DNA of 64,000 nt. Source: Arachidicoccus rhizosphaerae. GTDB taxonomy: Bacteria; Bacteroidota; Bacteroidia; Chitinophagales; Chitinophagaceae. The stretch is from NCBI RefSeq assembly GCF_900107765.1, contig NZ_FNQY01000005.1:124001-188000 (forward strand), written 5' to 3'. Within the stretch, counting starts at the first letter, position 1. Each line of letters opens with the position of its first letter. The notes under the pieces were generated by a model. The model did no database searches. It was not told the DNA's origin and saw only the letters and a program-made list of their open reading frames with translations. Positions 34,441 through 44,345 of this stretch are shown piece after piece. The position numbers and the translations under genes are program-made.

Positions 34441-35958
34441 CTACTGGCTGATAATTTGTGTGGCCCCTTCTCCCTCAATGAGTGATACGGGGGATGTTTT
34501 TTCCAGCAGCAGATTGTTTTGTGCCCGGGCTGTTGTCCATCTGCCCAGTTTCAGATTGTATACGCCACCCAGCATATTGAAATAGCCCAGATCTGCCGTA
34601 TTGTAGGAAAACCACAAGGTATTGGTTCCCTGATGAAAAAATGGCTGATCTTCCAGCGTAATCGGATTTTTTATATCGTAAAAATCATTATTGGTAATCC
34701 GGTATCCTGAGGTGCTGTTATACAGGCTTCCTCCTCCGGATATATAGATAACATCGGCAGGTACGGAGGCTGCGGTAACAGCTGAATCCGCAAACAGCGC
34801 AATACCAAAAGCGTTACCACTATTGGCCATCAGGCCGCCTTTGGCATCCCCGAAACCTTCTCCATTCAGCACGGTATAGTCGTATGCCCTGATCCACTTA
34901 GACGTCGCCATACTGGTGGAGCCGGAGCCGTTAATGGTCTTACCGGTCCCGCCGACATAAAAGAAATCACCGGATTTGACCGTCCCTGTAAACATATTGA
35001 TTTTATAAGTTCTCAGGCCGCCGGTGGCCCAGCCTTTGGAAGGTACGCCGGTCGGAGTCGAAGCGTTTGCATTATTGGACACCACCACAGAAAAAGGTGT
35101 CTGACTAAAATCTATATCCTGTAGCGCCCGGAACTGTACATATTCATAATTACCGTCTCCACCTTTCACATCACTCATAAAACCGGTAATAATGACCGGA
35201 GGAATGGTGATTTCAGAACTCAGCACAGCAAGATCATTTTCATTTCTTAGCCGAAAGGAAGGGATCAGGGAATCGCCCTGCTCCTGATTGAAGACAATAC
35301 CATAATAATTGGCCAGCACTGGCGCCTCATGACCGGCAAAAGCAGCGCTTCGTTCCGTCACCAGACTAATCGTACCAAAACCGTCATTGAGATTTTTGGT
35401 TCCTTCCAGCGTGGCTCCTTTTTCCGGCAACGGATCAAAACCGCCTTTAATAATAACAGAGTAAACGCTTTCGTAATCACCGGGACTTGCCTGTATCTGG
35501 GCAACAGTAGCCCGGTTCAGCGGCAATGCGCCTCCTGTTGAGACTTTTTGAACGGCAGCAGCGTCAAGCCCCGTGATCTGAAGCAGGCCGTCTTTTCTTT
35601 CCAGCGTTCCGCCCTCTATGGAGATAATCAGGGAATCTCCCGGCTGATAACCGGTAGCAGCTGATCCAAGGTCAATGGCTATCCCTCTTAATTTGCTCAG
35701 TCTCCTGCTATCCTGAACGGTAATGATTCCGCTAGGTAAATTACCTCCGCTCTGGTCAGAGCTGACCATACCGGTTAATGCTGTCGCGCCGTACATATTT
35801 TCTTTTGTCAGCTTAACAGGACTCTGTTTATACAAATCCCTTATATCAAAAATGGAAATATAAGGACTGGGCGTTGCACCCGGATAACTATCTTTTTTAC
35901 AGCTGCCGATAAGACAGATCAGTAAAGTCAGCAGGGATAATAATTTATAAAATCGCAT
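34441..35958 (-). CDS. DUF5689 domain lipoprotein
   Basis: 505 residues. Lipoprotein signal ending CLIGSC (Cys20), so it is anchored in a membrane, likely the outer one. The N-terminal half has the DUF5689 pattern (SIFDIRDLYKQSPVKL, LTGMVSSDQSGGNLPSGIITVQD, LNRATVAQIQASPGDYES); the C-terminal half looks like a lectin-like or beta-sandwich region with many Gly/Ser/Thr. DUF5689 proteins often sit in SusCD loci as surface ligand binders. It is flanked by the SusD-like gene (35-bp gap) and the phospholipase C gene (48-bp gap). Confidence 0.8.
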   Translation of the reverse strand: MRFYKLLSLLTLLICLIGSCKKDSYPGATPSPYISIFDIRDLYKQSPVKLTKENMYGATALTGMVSSDQSGGNLPSGIITVQDSRRLSKLRGIAIDLGSAATGYQPGDSLIISIEGGTLERKDGLLQITGLDAAAVQKVSTGGALPLNRATVAQIQASPGDYESVYSVIIKGGFDPLPEKGATLEGTKNLNDGFGTISLVTERSAAFAGHEAPVLANYYGIVFNQEQGDSLIPSFRLRNENDLAVLSSEITIPPVIITGFMSDVKGGDGNYEYVQFRALQDIDFSQTPFSVVVSNNANASTPTGVPSKGWATGGLRTYKINMFTGTVKSGDFFYVGGTGKTINGSGSTSMATSKWIRAYDYTVLNGEGFGDAKGGLMANSGNAFGIALFADSAVTAASVPADVIYISGGGSLYNSTSGYRITNNDFYDIKNPITLEDQPFFHQGTNTLWFSYNTADLGYFNMLGGVYNLKLGRWTTARAQNNLLLEKTSPVSLIEGEGATQIISQ

Positions 35959-35993
35959 AATTTAAATTGCTTCAGTAAAATGGATAAGTATAC

Positions 35994-37538
35994 TTAAGGT
36001 TTTTGCCACCAGACCTGGGTGGAGATTTCGTCGGGGCCCTGCTCTGCAATGGCCGCTTTATAGTTAGTCGGGTTGGTAGCCTGGACATAAATCGGATATT
36101 TCATCCGGGCAGGCATTACACCCCCGTTTTTAAGCCCCGGCCCTTTGGGCAGTACCGGATGACCGGTTCTGCGGTATTCAAACCACTGCTCCAGATCCGC
36201 CCATAACATTACATAATATTTTTGTAGCCCGATTTGTTCTAGCTGTTCATCTTCAGTTCCTGTTGCATTAAACTGTATGTCACCATCAGCCAGATACTGC
36301 TCAACAGACTGATCATAGTCGGGCAGCCAGTATTTTATTCCGCTTTCCACACCACTATTGTAAAGCGTAGCCGGATCCTGATCTATCCAGCCTTTTACCG
36401 CACATTCAGCCAGAATAAACTGCAGCTCCGCATAATTCATGATCAGACCGGTCATGGGATCCGTCTGCATGGTTATGGCCGGCGGCGTTAATGAGTTAAC
36501 GGTCTGGTCTGTGGCGTAGAAATAAGATCCTTTGTCCTCTCCTCCGCCGGATACATAACCGCTGGCAACGCCCACATAATTTCCTGATACCGGAGCAATT
36601 CCCAGGCGGTTGACCCCACTGGCACCATATTGCGGAATATTAATCCTCGGATCATTCCAGGCCACTAAATGATCAATAAAGAAACTACATATAGAAGGAG
36701 ACCTGAAATCCTGTGCCCTGGTGGCTACAAATGGCGAAATAAAAGCCCCCTGCCCCGTCCACCTGAGAACGGCGTCGTCGGCCACACTGGACATTAACGG
36801 ATAAGTGGAAGGATCGCTGATGATGTCCTGAATTTTAGCGACCACCTTATCATGCACCTCTGCCTTACCGGAAATTCTCAGCAGCAGTCGCAGATACAGT
36901 GAATTACCGAATTTCCGCCATTTAGTAACATCTCCGTTATAAACCGGATCGCTGGCCGCCGTTATACCGGTTCCTTTTTTAAGTAAAGTATCTGCTGATT
37001 CCAGATAGACAAACAGACTGTCGTAGATATCTTTTTGCTTGTCAAATTTGGGTTCCAGAATATTCTCCGTTTTGCCCTTGTTGGATTCGGAAAAGGGAAT
37101 ATCCCCATAGGTATCTGTCAGCATGGAATAAATCCAGGCCTGACAGACCAGCGAAATACCCATATAAGAGGCATTATAAGTTAGTTCTTCGCTGGCGATG
37201 CTGTACAGATCTTTAAAATTGGTCAGCTCACTATACCAGCCATTATACAGGTAATCCGAATAACTGTCCTTAAAATCATAACGAAATACCGTTGCATCCG
37301 CATCACTCTGATTGACTGTTATCTGCATCAGTTCATTATTGAAACCCCGGTTACGCACCATATTATAGGTCATAGTTGAAACCAGGGCCGGTGCCAAGAG
37401 CTGATCGGGCAAGGCATTGGGAATATTATTGGGATCCGTATTAATGGAGGTAAAATCCTTGGTACATCCGCTGAGCCAGGTTGCTGCCATAAGGCAAGGC
37501 AGGACCAACAGGTACATATATTTTTTTAGCATATTCAT
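35994..37538 (-). CDS. SusD/RagB-like nutrient-binding lipoprotein
   Basis: 514 residues. Signal ending TWLSGC (Cys25). The start of the mature part, TKDFTSINTDPNNIPNALPDQLLAPAL, is characteristic of the SusD-like_2 subgroup, and the interior has TPR-type helices (WIYSMLTDTYGDIPFSESNKG, DPVYNGDVTKWRKFGNSLYLRLLLRIS) and the end WWQKP. SusD-like proteins cap the paired SusC channel and hold the ligand. The paired SusC gene is 24 bp upstream. The ligand is inferred, from the phospholipase, to be a phospholipid product rather than a glycan. Confidence 0.9.
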   Translation of the reverse strand: MNMLKKYMYLLVLPCLMAATWLSGCTKDFTSINTDPNNIPNALPDQLLAPALVSTMTYNMVRNRGFNNELMQITVNQSDADATVFRYDFKDSYSDYLYNGWYSELTNFKDLYSIASEELTYNASYMGISLVCQAWIYSMLTDTYGDIPFSESNKGKTENILEPKFDKQKDIYDSLFVYLESADTLLKKGTGITAASDPVYNGDVTKWRKFGNSLYLRLLLRISGKAEVHDKVVAKIQDIISDPSTYPLMSSVADDAVLRWTGQGAFISPFVATRAQDFRSPSICSFFIDHLVAWNDPRINIPQYGASGVNRLGIAPVSGNYVGVASGYVSGGGEDKGSYFYATDQTVNSLTPPAITMQTDPMTGLIMNYAELQFILAECAVKGWIDQDPATLYNSGVESGIKYWLPDYDQSVEQYLADGDIQFNATGTEDEQLEQIGLQKYYVMLWADLEQWFEYRRTGHPVLPKGPGLKNGGVMPARMKYPIYVQATNPTNYKAAIAEQGPDEISTQVWWQKP

Positions 37539-37562
37539 ATTTATTGCCGTTTTAGAAGTCGA

Positions 37563-40500
37563 TTAAAAACTAATATTTAGATTGGCACCGAAAGACCGGC
37601 TGGAAGGGAACTGTCCGATCTCAAAACCCTTGATAATATCCGTGCCACTGAGTGTCCCGAATTCCGGATCAAATTCTGGCCATGGAGACCATATAAACAG
37701 ATCCCTGCCGTAAATGCCTATGGAAAGTTTCTGCAGTCCCAGCTTTTTAGCGAACCTTGGGTTTAAGGTATAGCTGATTGTAGCCTCTCTGAATTTGATA
37801 AAATCTGTTGAAAAAGTTGCCCCTTCTCCATTGTCCGCCCCATACATGGATCTGTAGTATTCATCTATATCCGTAGCAATTACATCGTTTTTGCGGTAAC
37901 TGCCATCTTCATTTTGAATCACCCCGTTACCAATAATACCATTATATCTACCAGGCAGCGTGTTCGTCGTTTTCCCCTGTTCTGCCAGTTTATAGGCTGT
38001 CAGCGAATAGGCCTTGGCCCCGTACTGCGCATCAAAGAGCAGATTCAGGCTCCAGCGTTTGTAATTAACTTTGTTACCCCAGCTGACGCGCCCTTTAGGT
38101 GTCGTGTTGCCCAGATAAATCACATCAGAAGTCAGTTTGGCAAATCCGGTTGTTGCATCATATACAACCTGTCCGTCGGGAGCCCGCTCAAAACCAATCC
38201 CATATAAGTCCCCCATGCTTCCACCGGGTTTGGCGATAATCTCAGTTCCGCCCTGCGGTCCTTTGTAAAGGACAATATTGCTGTCCGGCAGATTGACAAT
38301 CTTGTTTTTATTGCTGGAATAAATAATGGTGGTGGTCCATTTAAAATCAGCAGTTTGAACGGGCGTCGCGTTCAGTGTAAATTCTATTCCTTTATTATTA
38401 ATCTGACCGGCATTGATGACGGCCGTGGTATAACCGGAGGCCCGGTCAATAATGCGCGACAGGATCTGATTGCGCGTATTACCCGTATACAGGGTCAGAT
38501 CCATGGTCAGACGGTCCTTGAACATAGACAGGTTAAGACCTGTTTCATATGTAATCGTCTTTAGCGGTTTCAGATCCGCATTAGGCAGTGTGCTTGGGTT
38601 CTGCAGTCCGCCTTCATAGGCTGTTCCGGCAGAAGTATAATTATAAGCCGTCAGATAAGGGGTTGTACCGCCGCTGCCCACGCCTGCGGCAGACAATCTC
38701 AGTTTTGCATAGTTGATAAAGGCGGGTAGCTTAACGGCATCTGACAGGATAAAGCTCATGCTGGCAGAAGGATAGAAAAATCCGGCATTGGTTGTTCTGA
38801 CCGGTGTGGCCAGGGTACTGTTCCAATCCTCTCTGGCCGTCAGATCCAGATAAAGCAGATCCTTGTAATGGGTGCTTAAGAGTCCGTACAGACTGTTGAT
38901 AGCGAACGCTGAACGGTAAGGCAGGGAGTATAGTACACCGGCTGCATTGGAAAAACTATATAAACCGGGATACTTCAAGGAGTCAGCCCTTGTCTGATCG
39001 CGCGTGTAATTATCTCTTAGGATGGATCCGCCGAGCATCAGATTAATACCGTACCTGTCATTAAAATCCTTTTTATAATTGGCGGACACATCCGCGCTTT
39101 TTTCCATCGTGAAAATATTCTGCTCCCGGTAACTACCTTTTGGCATTTTGGTGCCGGCATCCCAGGGACGTTCCTGCGCCCTTTGCTCATAAGCAAGATC
39201 CAGGGAAGTACGTGCCTGCAGACTGAAGGCCGGAGAAAAGTTATAGACCGCCTTTACATTGCCTGTTACGGCATTACGCTGCATCCGGTTGATATATTCA
39301 TAGGCGATGGCATATGGATTTTCGGGATAAGAGCTGTATGGATATTTAATCTCCTTTCCTTCCTGACCATTCACCCAGTAGTTTTTAAGCCAGTTTAAAT
39401 CCGCGTTGGGTTGCCAGAATATAAACCAATACATCAGAGACTGGTTACCGTAACCTGCACCCGGCAGATTATCACTGGATTTATTATTATAGGTAACCTG
39501 AGTCGTGATGCTCAGCTTGTCATTAAAATCCGTATTGAAAGCGAGTGACACATTATTCAGGTTATACCCGGTATTTGGAATAATCCATTTATTATGTGTA
39601 TTGGTATAAGAGAATCTTGAGGTTGTTTTACCATTCCCGCCATTGACACTGATGCTATTGGTAATGGTATTGCCATCCTGAAAAAAGTTGCGAATCTGAT
39701 TTGTATAAGGCTTCCAGAGTGTGGCTACCGAATCTCTGCCCTGCAATACAGGACTATATTGATAAAAATACTGACCGTCAAATTTGGGTCCGTAGGCAGA
39801 AGAGGTACTGCTGGTGCTGGCCCGGCCGTCGGGCATTTTGCCATAACTATAATAATCCGCGCCATCCAGGCCCTGTCCATATTCATATTGCAGATCCGGC
39901 CATCTGTTGATTTGCTGGATATTGACATTAGAGCGGAACTGGATACTCATTCGTCTATTCTTGCCGCTTTTAGTGGTGATAATAATGGCACCATTGGCAC
40001 CTCTTTGTCCATAGAGCGCTGCTGCCGCAGGGCCATCCAGCACATTCACTGATTCAAAATCCGCGGGATTCAGGTCCGCCAGATTACTGCCATAATCGGC
40101 TGGCATATTATCACTACCTGTACCATATACACTCTCACCGCTGTTGGTCCCGGAACGTTTTGCCGTATTGAGCACCACTCCATCCAGTACGATTAAAGCT
40201 TCGTTGTCTCCTGTCAGATTATTTTCCCCCCTGAGGATGATCTTATTGGAACCACCCGGGCCGCTGTTGGAGCGAACCAGATCCAGCCCTGCCACCTTAC
40301 CTACAAGCGCATCTGTCCAGTTGCCGGATTGCGCATCCGTCAGCTGTTCAGAAGTAATGGTCTGGGTAGAGTAACCCAGTTCTCTTTTATCACGAACAAT
40401 ACCAAGTGCCGTTACGACCTGCACATCTTCCAGGTCTTTGGTCTCAGGTTTTAATGAAATATTTAAATCTTTCTGATGATTATAAAGAACGATTTTTTCA

Positions 40501-40760
40501 CTATATCCAATCGCAGTTACAACCAGGACATCTCCTGTTTTAGCCTTAATTTCAAACTGGCCTTCCTGTCCTGAAAGCGTTCCTTTTTTAGTTCCCTTAA
40601 TGGTGATACTCGCACCTGTTACCGGTTTGCGACTATCGGCATCCAGCACATAACCCTTTAAGTCCACCTGGGACTGAGACTGTGCTTTTATGGCAAAAAA
40701 CAACATTAGCACTAACAGCGCCCCTAAAGTTTTGCAGCTGCTTTTTAACGTGCAAACCAT
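37563..40760 (-). CDS. SusC/RagA TonB-linked outer-membrane transporter
   Basis: 1065 residues from the ATG at 40760, chosen because a signal peptide (KTLGALLVLMLFFAIKAQS) directly follows; the frame is open to 40901. Domains: carboxypeptidase-regulatory-like (VDLKGYVLDADSRKPVTGAS onward, about 32-110), plug (DVQVVTALGIVRDKRELGYS, with ALVGKVAGLDLVRS and LIVLDGVVLN), then the 22-strand barrel up to the terminal NLNISF. The TonB-dependent partner of the SusD-like gene. First gene of the apparent operon SusC-SusD-DUF5689-phospholipase C. No sigma/anti-sigma pair is next to it; parE is upstream. Confidence 0.92.
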   Translation of the reverse strand: MVCTLKSSCKTLGALLVLMLFFAIKAQSQSQVDLKGYVLDADSRKPVTGASITIKGTKKGTLSGQEGQFEIKAKTGDVLVVTAIGYSEKIVLYNHQKDLNISLKPETKDLEDVQVVTALGIVRDKRELGYSTQTITSEQLTDAQSGNWTDALVGKVAGLDLVRSNSGPGGSNKIILRGENNLTGDNEALIVLDGVVLNTAKRSGTNSGESVYGTGSDNMPADYGSNLADLNPADFESVNVLDGPAAAALYGQRGANGAIIITTKSGKNRRMSIQFRSNVNIQQINRWPDLQYEYGQGLDGADYYSYGKMPDGRASTSSTSSAYGPKFDGQYFYQYSPVLQGRDSVATLWKPYTNQIRNFFQDGNTITNSISVNGGNGKTTSRFSYTNTHNKWIIPNTGYNLNNVSLAFNTDFNDKLSITTQVTYNNKSSDNLPGAGYGNQSLMYWFIFWQPNADLNWLKNYWVNGQEGKEIKYPYSSYPENPYAIAYEYINRMQRNAVTGNVKAVYNFSPAFSLQARTSLDLAYEQRAQERPWDAGTKMPKGSYREQNIFTMEKSADVSANYKKDFNDRYGINLMLGGSILRDNYTRDQTRADSLKYPGLYSFSNAAGVLYSLPYRSAFAINSLYGLLSTHYKDLLYLDLTAREDWNSTLATPVRTTNAGFFYPSASMSFILSDAVKLPAFINYAKLRLSAAGVGSGGTTPYLTAYNYTSAGTAYEGGLQNPSTLPNADLKPLKTITYETGLNLSMFKDRLTMDLTLYTGNTRNQILSRIIDRASGYTTAVINAGQINNKGIEFTLNATPVQTADFKWTTTIIYSSNKNKIVNLPDSNIVLYKGPQGGTEIIAKPGGSMGDLYGIGFERAPDGQVVYDATTGFAKLTSDVIYLGNTTPKGRVSWGNKVNYKRWSLNLLFDAQYGAKAYSLTAYKLAEQGKTTNTLPGRYNGIIGNGVIQNEDGSYRKNDVIATDIDEYYRSMYGADNGEGATFSTDFIKFREATISYTLNPRFAKKLGLQKLSIGIYGRDLFIWSPWPEFDPEFGTLSGTDIIKGFEIGQFPSSRSFGANLNISF

Positions 40761-41064
40761 GCGTTTTGGCCTTTCCCTTTGGCAATGCTCCATAGAATTT
40801 TCATACATTGGATTACCCGGATAAAATACTTTCATTGAGTACCTGATTATGATTGATGATTGCTGCACCCGAATACTGGCAGCGGATTTATTGTACGTCA
40901 TTCATTTTCTGAACGCTGCGCGAATGTAGAGTCCCCAGGTAAACAAATCGTTAAGGGGACTTTATCCAAACGTTAACTTAAAATAAGAGGGGTATGGCAG
41001 CGGGAAAACCTTGAAAAATTCAGGACAATACACAATCTGTATTGTCTGTACTCATCTAACAGGC

Positions 41065-41100
41065 AAAAAGAGGCTGCCCCGATATGAGACAGCCTCTTTT
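41065..41100 (-). terminator. Terminator of parE
   Basis: AAAAGAGGCTG (41066-41076) pairs with CAGCCTCTTTT (41090-41100); on the minus strand a T run of five follows. Confidence 0.8.
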
Positions 41101-41136
41101 ATATAGCGTAAGTCTTTTATAGGTGCAGCTTACAAG

Positions 41137-43059
41137 CTAAGCCACTGCAGCGGCCTTCTGCTCTGCTTCACCATTAGTTGCAACCGGTTCATCATCGGCC
41201 AGATCCAGTTCTATTTTTAGATTGTCAATGATAAACTCCTGCCTTTGCGGTGTATTTTTTCCCATAAAATAATCCAGCAGACTATAGATATGCGCACCCT
41301 GATCGAGCAATACAGGCTGTACCCGCATATCTTCTCCGATAAACCGGCCAAATTCCTCCGGAGAAATCTCTCCCAGACCTTTAAAGCGGGTGATTTCCGG
41401 TTTAGCGCCTAATTTTTTAATGGCGGCCTGTTTTTCCGTTTCATCATAGCAATAAATGGTTTCTTTTTTATTGCGCACCCTGAAAAGCGGTGTTTCCAGG
41501 ATATAAACATGCTTTTGTTTGACCAGGTCGGGGAAGAACTGCAAAAAGAAAGTCATCAGCAGCAGCCGAATATGCATACCGTCTACGTCGGCATCGGTAG
41601 CGATGACGATATTTTTATAGCGGAGACCATCCAGTCCGTCTTCAATATTTAAAGCATGTTGCAGTAAATTGAATTCTTCATTTTCATAGACGACTTTTTT
41701 AGACAGTCCGAAGCTGTTTAAAGGCTTACCACGAAGGCTGAACACCGCCTGCGTGTCTACATTCCGACTTTTAGTGATACTTCCGCTGGCACTATCCCCT
41801 TCCGTAATAAAAATGGTGGATTGCTGCTGTTTTTCCAGCACTTCTTCTTTGTTTTTACCGGAAGGCTCTTCATTATAATGAATCTTACAGTCCCTGAGTT
41901 TTTTATTATGCAGGTTGGCCTTCTTAGCCCGTTCGTTGGCCAGTTTTTTAATGCCGGAAAGCTCCTTGCGTTCTCTTTCACTTTGCTCAATACGCTTTTT
42001 GAGGATATCGGCGACCGCCGGGTTTTTATGCAGGTAATTATCCAGTTCCCTGCTCATAAATTCCAGCACAAAGCTTTTCATGCTCTGGCCGCCTTCAGAC
42101 ACGTATTGTGACCCCAGCTTGGTTTTTGTCTGGCTTTCAAATACCGGCTCCTGCACTCTCACGGCTAAGGCAGCCACAATGCTTTGTCTGATATCTGAGG
42201 CATCATAATCCTTTTTATAAAAGTCACGAACCGTCTTTACAAAAGCTTCTCTGAAAGCCTGCTGGTGTGTACCGCCCTGGGTCGTATACTGTCCGTTGAC
42301 AAATGAATACAGATCTTCCCCATAATCATTGCCATGAGAGAAGGCCACTTCAATATCGTACCCCTTTAAAGAGACAATCGGATAGCGCAGCTCATCTTCG
42401 TTGGCTTTTCTTCTGAGCAGATCCACCAGGCCGTTCTTGCTGACATATTTTTTACCGTTAAAGTAAATGGTCAGTCCTGCGTTCAGATAACAATAGTTCC
42501 AGAGCAGGTCATCCAGATAGTCCGGTTTAAAATGGAAATTTTTAAACACGGTCTCATCAGGAACAAAATGCACAAAAGTACCGTTCGGCTCAGCGGTCTT
42601 TGTCTCTTTGGTAGCGTCCAGCAGCACGCCTTTTTCAAAATCAGCGCTGCGCATTTTTCCTTCCCGGTAACTTTCTATTTTAAAATAGTTACTCAGGGCA
42701 TTCACGGCTTTAATACCCACCCCGTTCAGCCCCACACTTTTCTGGAAGGCCTTACTGTCATACTTCGCCCCGGTATTAATCTTACTGGCGACATCTACCA
42801 GTTTGCCTAATGGAACGCCACGCCCATAGTCTCTGGCAGATACACTTCTATCTTCAATTGTAATTTCTATTTTACTACCAAATCCCATCATGTGTTCATC
42901 GATACAGTTATCCAGTACCTCTTTGACCAGTACGTAGATCCCGTCATCAGGAGCGTTGCCGTCTCCTAATTTACCGATATACATCCCAGGCCTGAGCCGG
43001 ATATGCTCCCGCCAGTCCAGGCTCCGGATACTCCCCTCATCATAATTTGATGCTGTCAT
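41137..43059 (-). CDS. parE: DNA topoisomerase IV subunit B
   Basis: 640 residues, GyrB-type. ATPase domain ([10 protein letters not shown] near 47-56, the [12 protein letters not shown] loop, [17 protein letters not shown]), transducer, and Toprim domain ([30 protein letters not shown]) are complete; the C-terminal PLFRVRNKK and [19 protein letters not shown] follow. The short length and DNCIDEH/GKLGDG wording are typical of Bacteroidota ParE rather than GyrB. ParC is not adjacent: downstream is a terminator and then the SusC operon. It is needed for chromosome decatenation. It has a well-spaced promoter just upstream. Confidence 0.85.
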   Translation of the reverse strand: MTASNYDEGSIRSLDWREHIRLRPGMYIGKLGDGNAPDDGIYVLVKEVLDNCIDEHMMGFGSKIEITIEDRSVSARDYGRGVPLGKLVDVASKINTGAKYDSKAFQKSVGLNGVGIKAVNALSNYFKIESYREGKMRSADFEKGVLLDATKETKTAEPNGTFVHFVPDETVFKNFHFKPDYLDDLLWNYCYLNAGLTIYFNGKKYVSKNGLVDLLRRKANEDELRYPIVSLKGYDIEVAFSHGNDYGEDLYSFVNGQYTTQGGTHQQAFREAFVKTVRDFYKKDYDASDIRQSIVAALAVRVQEPVFESQTKTKLGSQYVSEGGQSMKSFVLEFMSRELDNYLHKNPAVADILKKRIEQSERERKELSGIKKLANERAKKANLHNKKLRDCKIHYNEEPSGKNKEEVLEKQQQSTIFITEGDSASGSITKSRNVDTQAVFSLRGKPLNSFGLSKKVVYENEEFNLLQHALNIEDGLDGLRYKNIVIATDADVDGMHIRLLLMTFFLQFFPDLVKQKHVYILETPLFRVRNKKETIYCYDETEKQAAIKKLGAKPEITRFKGLGEISPEEFGRFIGEDMRVQPVLLDQGAHIYSLLDYFMGKNTPQRQEFIIDNLKIELDLADDEPVATNGEAEQKAAAVA

Positions 43060-43088
43060 ACGCCTAACTTATTTAGTTCAAATTTCGT

Positions 43089-43121
43089 CAAATATAATCA
43101 AATTCTGTGCAAAAGGCTCAA
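43089..43121 (-). promoter_or_regulatory. Promoter of parE
   Basis: Minus-strand TATATTTG (43089-43096) with TTG at 43119-43121 (22-bp spacer), 29 bp before the ATG. Confidence 0.55.
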
Positions 43122-43507
43122 AATAACTTTAGCCATTTTTGCACAACTGCCCAAAAGTAAGGATTTCAGGCAAACAAAGCCCATCCGGTGCATAAAATGC
43201 CCGGTAGAGCAACTGTTTCGTGGACTGCCTGGGGGTTCAATACCACCAGGTTTGGGACTTCACCGGTTCATTTGCAGTATGGAAGAATCTTAAAAACCGC
43301 CATCTCTGTTACTAAGAGCGTCCCACCCTACAATTCCTTGCTCCTCTTTCCCGGTATTTATAGCGGCATTGCCAACCCTTTGCCGGACATGACTACAAGG
43401 ACAAGTCCGCTAGCAGTCATAAGGCAGGCCTTCTCTGAACGGCAATACTTTTCCTACTGCCTATGTTTGCAACTGAACCGGTGATCGGTCGGATCATGAT
43501 CTCCGAT
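43122..43507. other. 386-bp non-coding stretch with a tRNA-like remnant
   Basis: No convincing gene. The segment about 43171-43266 (plus) carries GGTAGAGCAACTGTTTCGTG and GGGGGTTCAATACC, like the D-arm, anticodon region and T-arm of tRNA-Thr(CGT), which stands intact at 45375. The T-arm has four of five pairs, but the D-arm and anticodon stems do not fold well, so this is at best a decayed copy. CCGGTG (43185-43190) and CACCGG (43261-43266) enclose it. Confidence 0.35.
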
Positions 43508-43945
43508 TTATTTTGTAGATTTTTGAAGCAGCTTTACCGGTGACACAACGGGTATTACTGCATTATGAATTCCGCAGGAATTTAGTTTTTCAAATAATAT
43601 CCCCCTGGATGTTGATAAGGATATACCCAATAATGTTACAACTAAAGAGGCAAAGAACACTGGAATGTGTTTGTCATTTATTTCATAGAGGTTGTTGATA
43701 TCGTCAATCTGGTAGTGATAATCGGTCTGCAAAAAAAGCACTTCTTTGTTTTTACTATCTGTAAGGGATAGGATCAATTCTAATTTTAACCGTTGCTCTT
43801 TCAGGTTATGCAACAATTGATGTGCTACACCAAGTTGGCGTATTTTTGTATTTCTGAATGCTTCTGCCAGCAAACGAAATTGCGTATTTTCAATGGATAG
43901 CAGATGTATTTGTTCTGCAATAATTTGGGGTTCTTTTTTCATCAT
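43508..43945 (-). CDS. SecB-like chaperone of a toxin-antitoxin-chaperone module
   Basis: 145 residues from the ATG at 43945, 1 nt after the antitoxin stop. The frame is open to 43972, but the two tandem Met codons after the stop are the natural start. No signal or transmembrane helix. The fold is SecB-like by pattern: a beta-rich first part (QLGVAHQLLHNLKEQRLKLELILSL, VLFLQTDYHYQIDDI) and a C-terminal stretch (VTLLGISLSTSRGILFEKL, then AVIPVVSPVKLL) like the helix-strand end of SecB-like proteins linked to toxin-antitoxin genes. In such modules (for example M. tuberculosis HigBA-SecB and phage-defence CmdTAC) the chaperone protects the antitoxin. The call rests on remote similarity. Confidence 0.5.
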   Translation of the reverse strand: MMKKEPQIIAEQIHLLSIENTQFRLLAEAFRNTKIRQLGVAHQLLHNLKEQRLKLELILSLTDSKNKEVLFLQTDYHYQIDDINNLYEINDKHIPVFFASLVVTLLGISLSTSRGILFEKLNSCGIHNAVIPVVSPVKLLQKSTK

Positions 43946-43946
43946 T

Positions 43947-44333
43947 TTACATGGCAATTTTGAACACTTCACTGGCTAATCCTTGTTCATATTCTGTTGC
44001 CTTGACATTGTTTTGTTCATCGTTTTTAATGGATCCGAAATAGATATATTCATATTCTTTTATGGGCTCCGTATAAATCAAACATACACCTAAAGCCTGT
44101 TCCATCTTTACCAGACTTTTTAGGGTAAAATTGTGCATACCGGAAAGCCATTTTGAAACTTCTGAAGGAGATTTGTCCAGAGCTATTGCTAAATCCATTG
44201 CTTTCCAGCCTTTTGTTTCCATCGCAATGCGTACTTTTTCGGTAATGGCAAAGTTCTTTTCAATAAAGCTCTCAATTTCCGGATTATAATTTCCCTTTAG
44301 CCAAGTAGAAATATTATGTTTAGTTTTTTTCAT
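43947..44333 (-). CDS. HTH (XRE-like) antitoxin
   Basis: 128 residues. The central part is an XRE helix-turn-helix (KGWKAMDLAIALDKSPSEVSKWLSGMHNFTLKSLVKMEQALG, about 41-82). The N-terminal 30 residues (KHNISTWLKGNYNPEIESFI) and a C-terminal tail of about 30 residues ending ASEVFKIAM flank it; a tail of this kind is where chaperone-addicted antitoxins are recognised by their chaperone. It sits 12 bp after the toxin-position gene and 1 bp before the SecB-like gene, all on the minus strand. Antitoxin is inferred from this order. Confidence 0.6.
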   Translation of the reverse strand: MKKTKHNISTWLKGNYNPEIESFIEKNFAITEKVRIAMETKGWKAMDLAIALDKSPSEVSKWLSGMHNFTLKSLVKMEQALGVCLIYTEPIKEYEYIYFGSIKNDEQNNVKATEYEQGLASEVFKIAM

Positions 44334-44345
44334 ATTGTCTTTATT

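Noticed and set aside
43188-43484. 98-codon plus-strand frame upstream of the SecB-like gene
   Set aside because: It overlaps the tRNA-like segment, has no promoter or family features and its composition is not protein-like.
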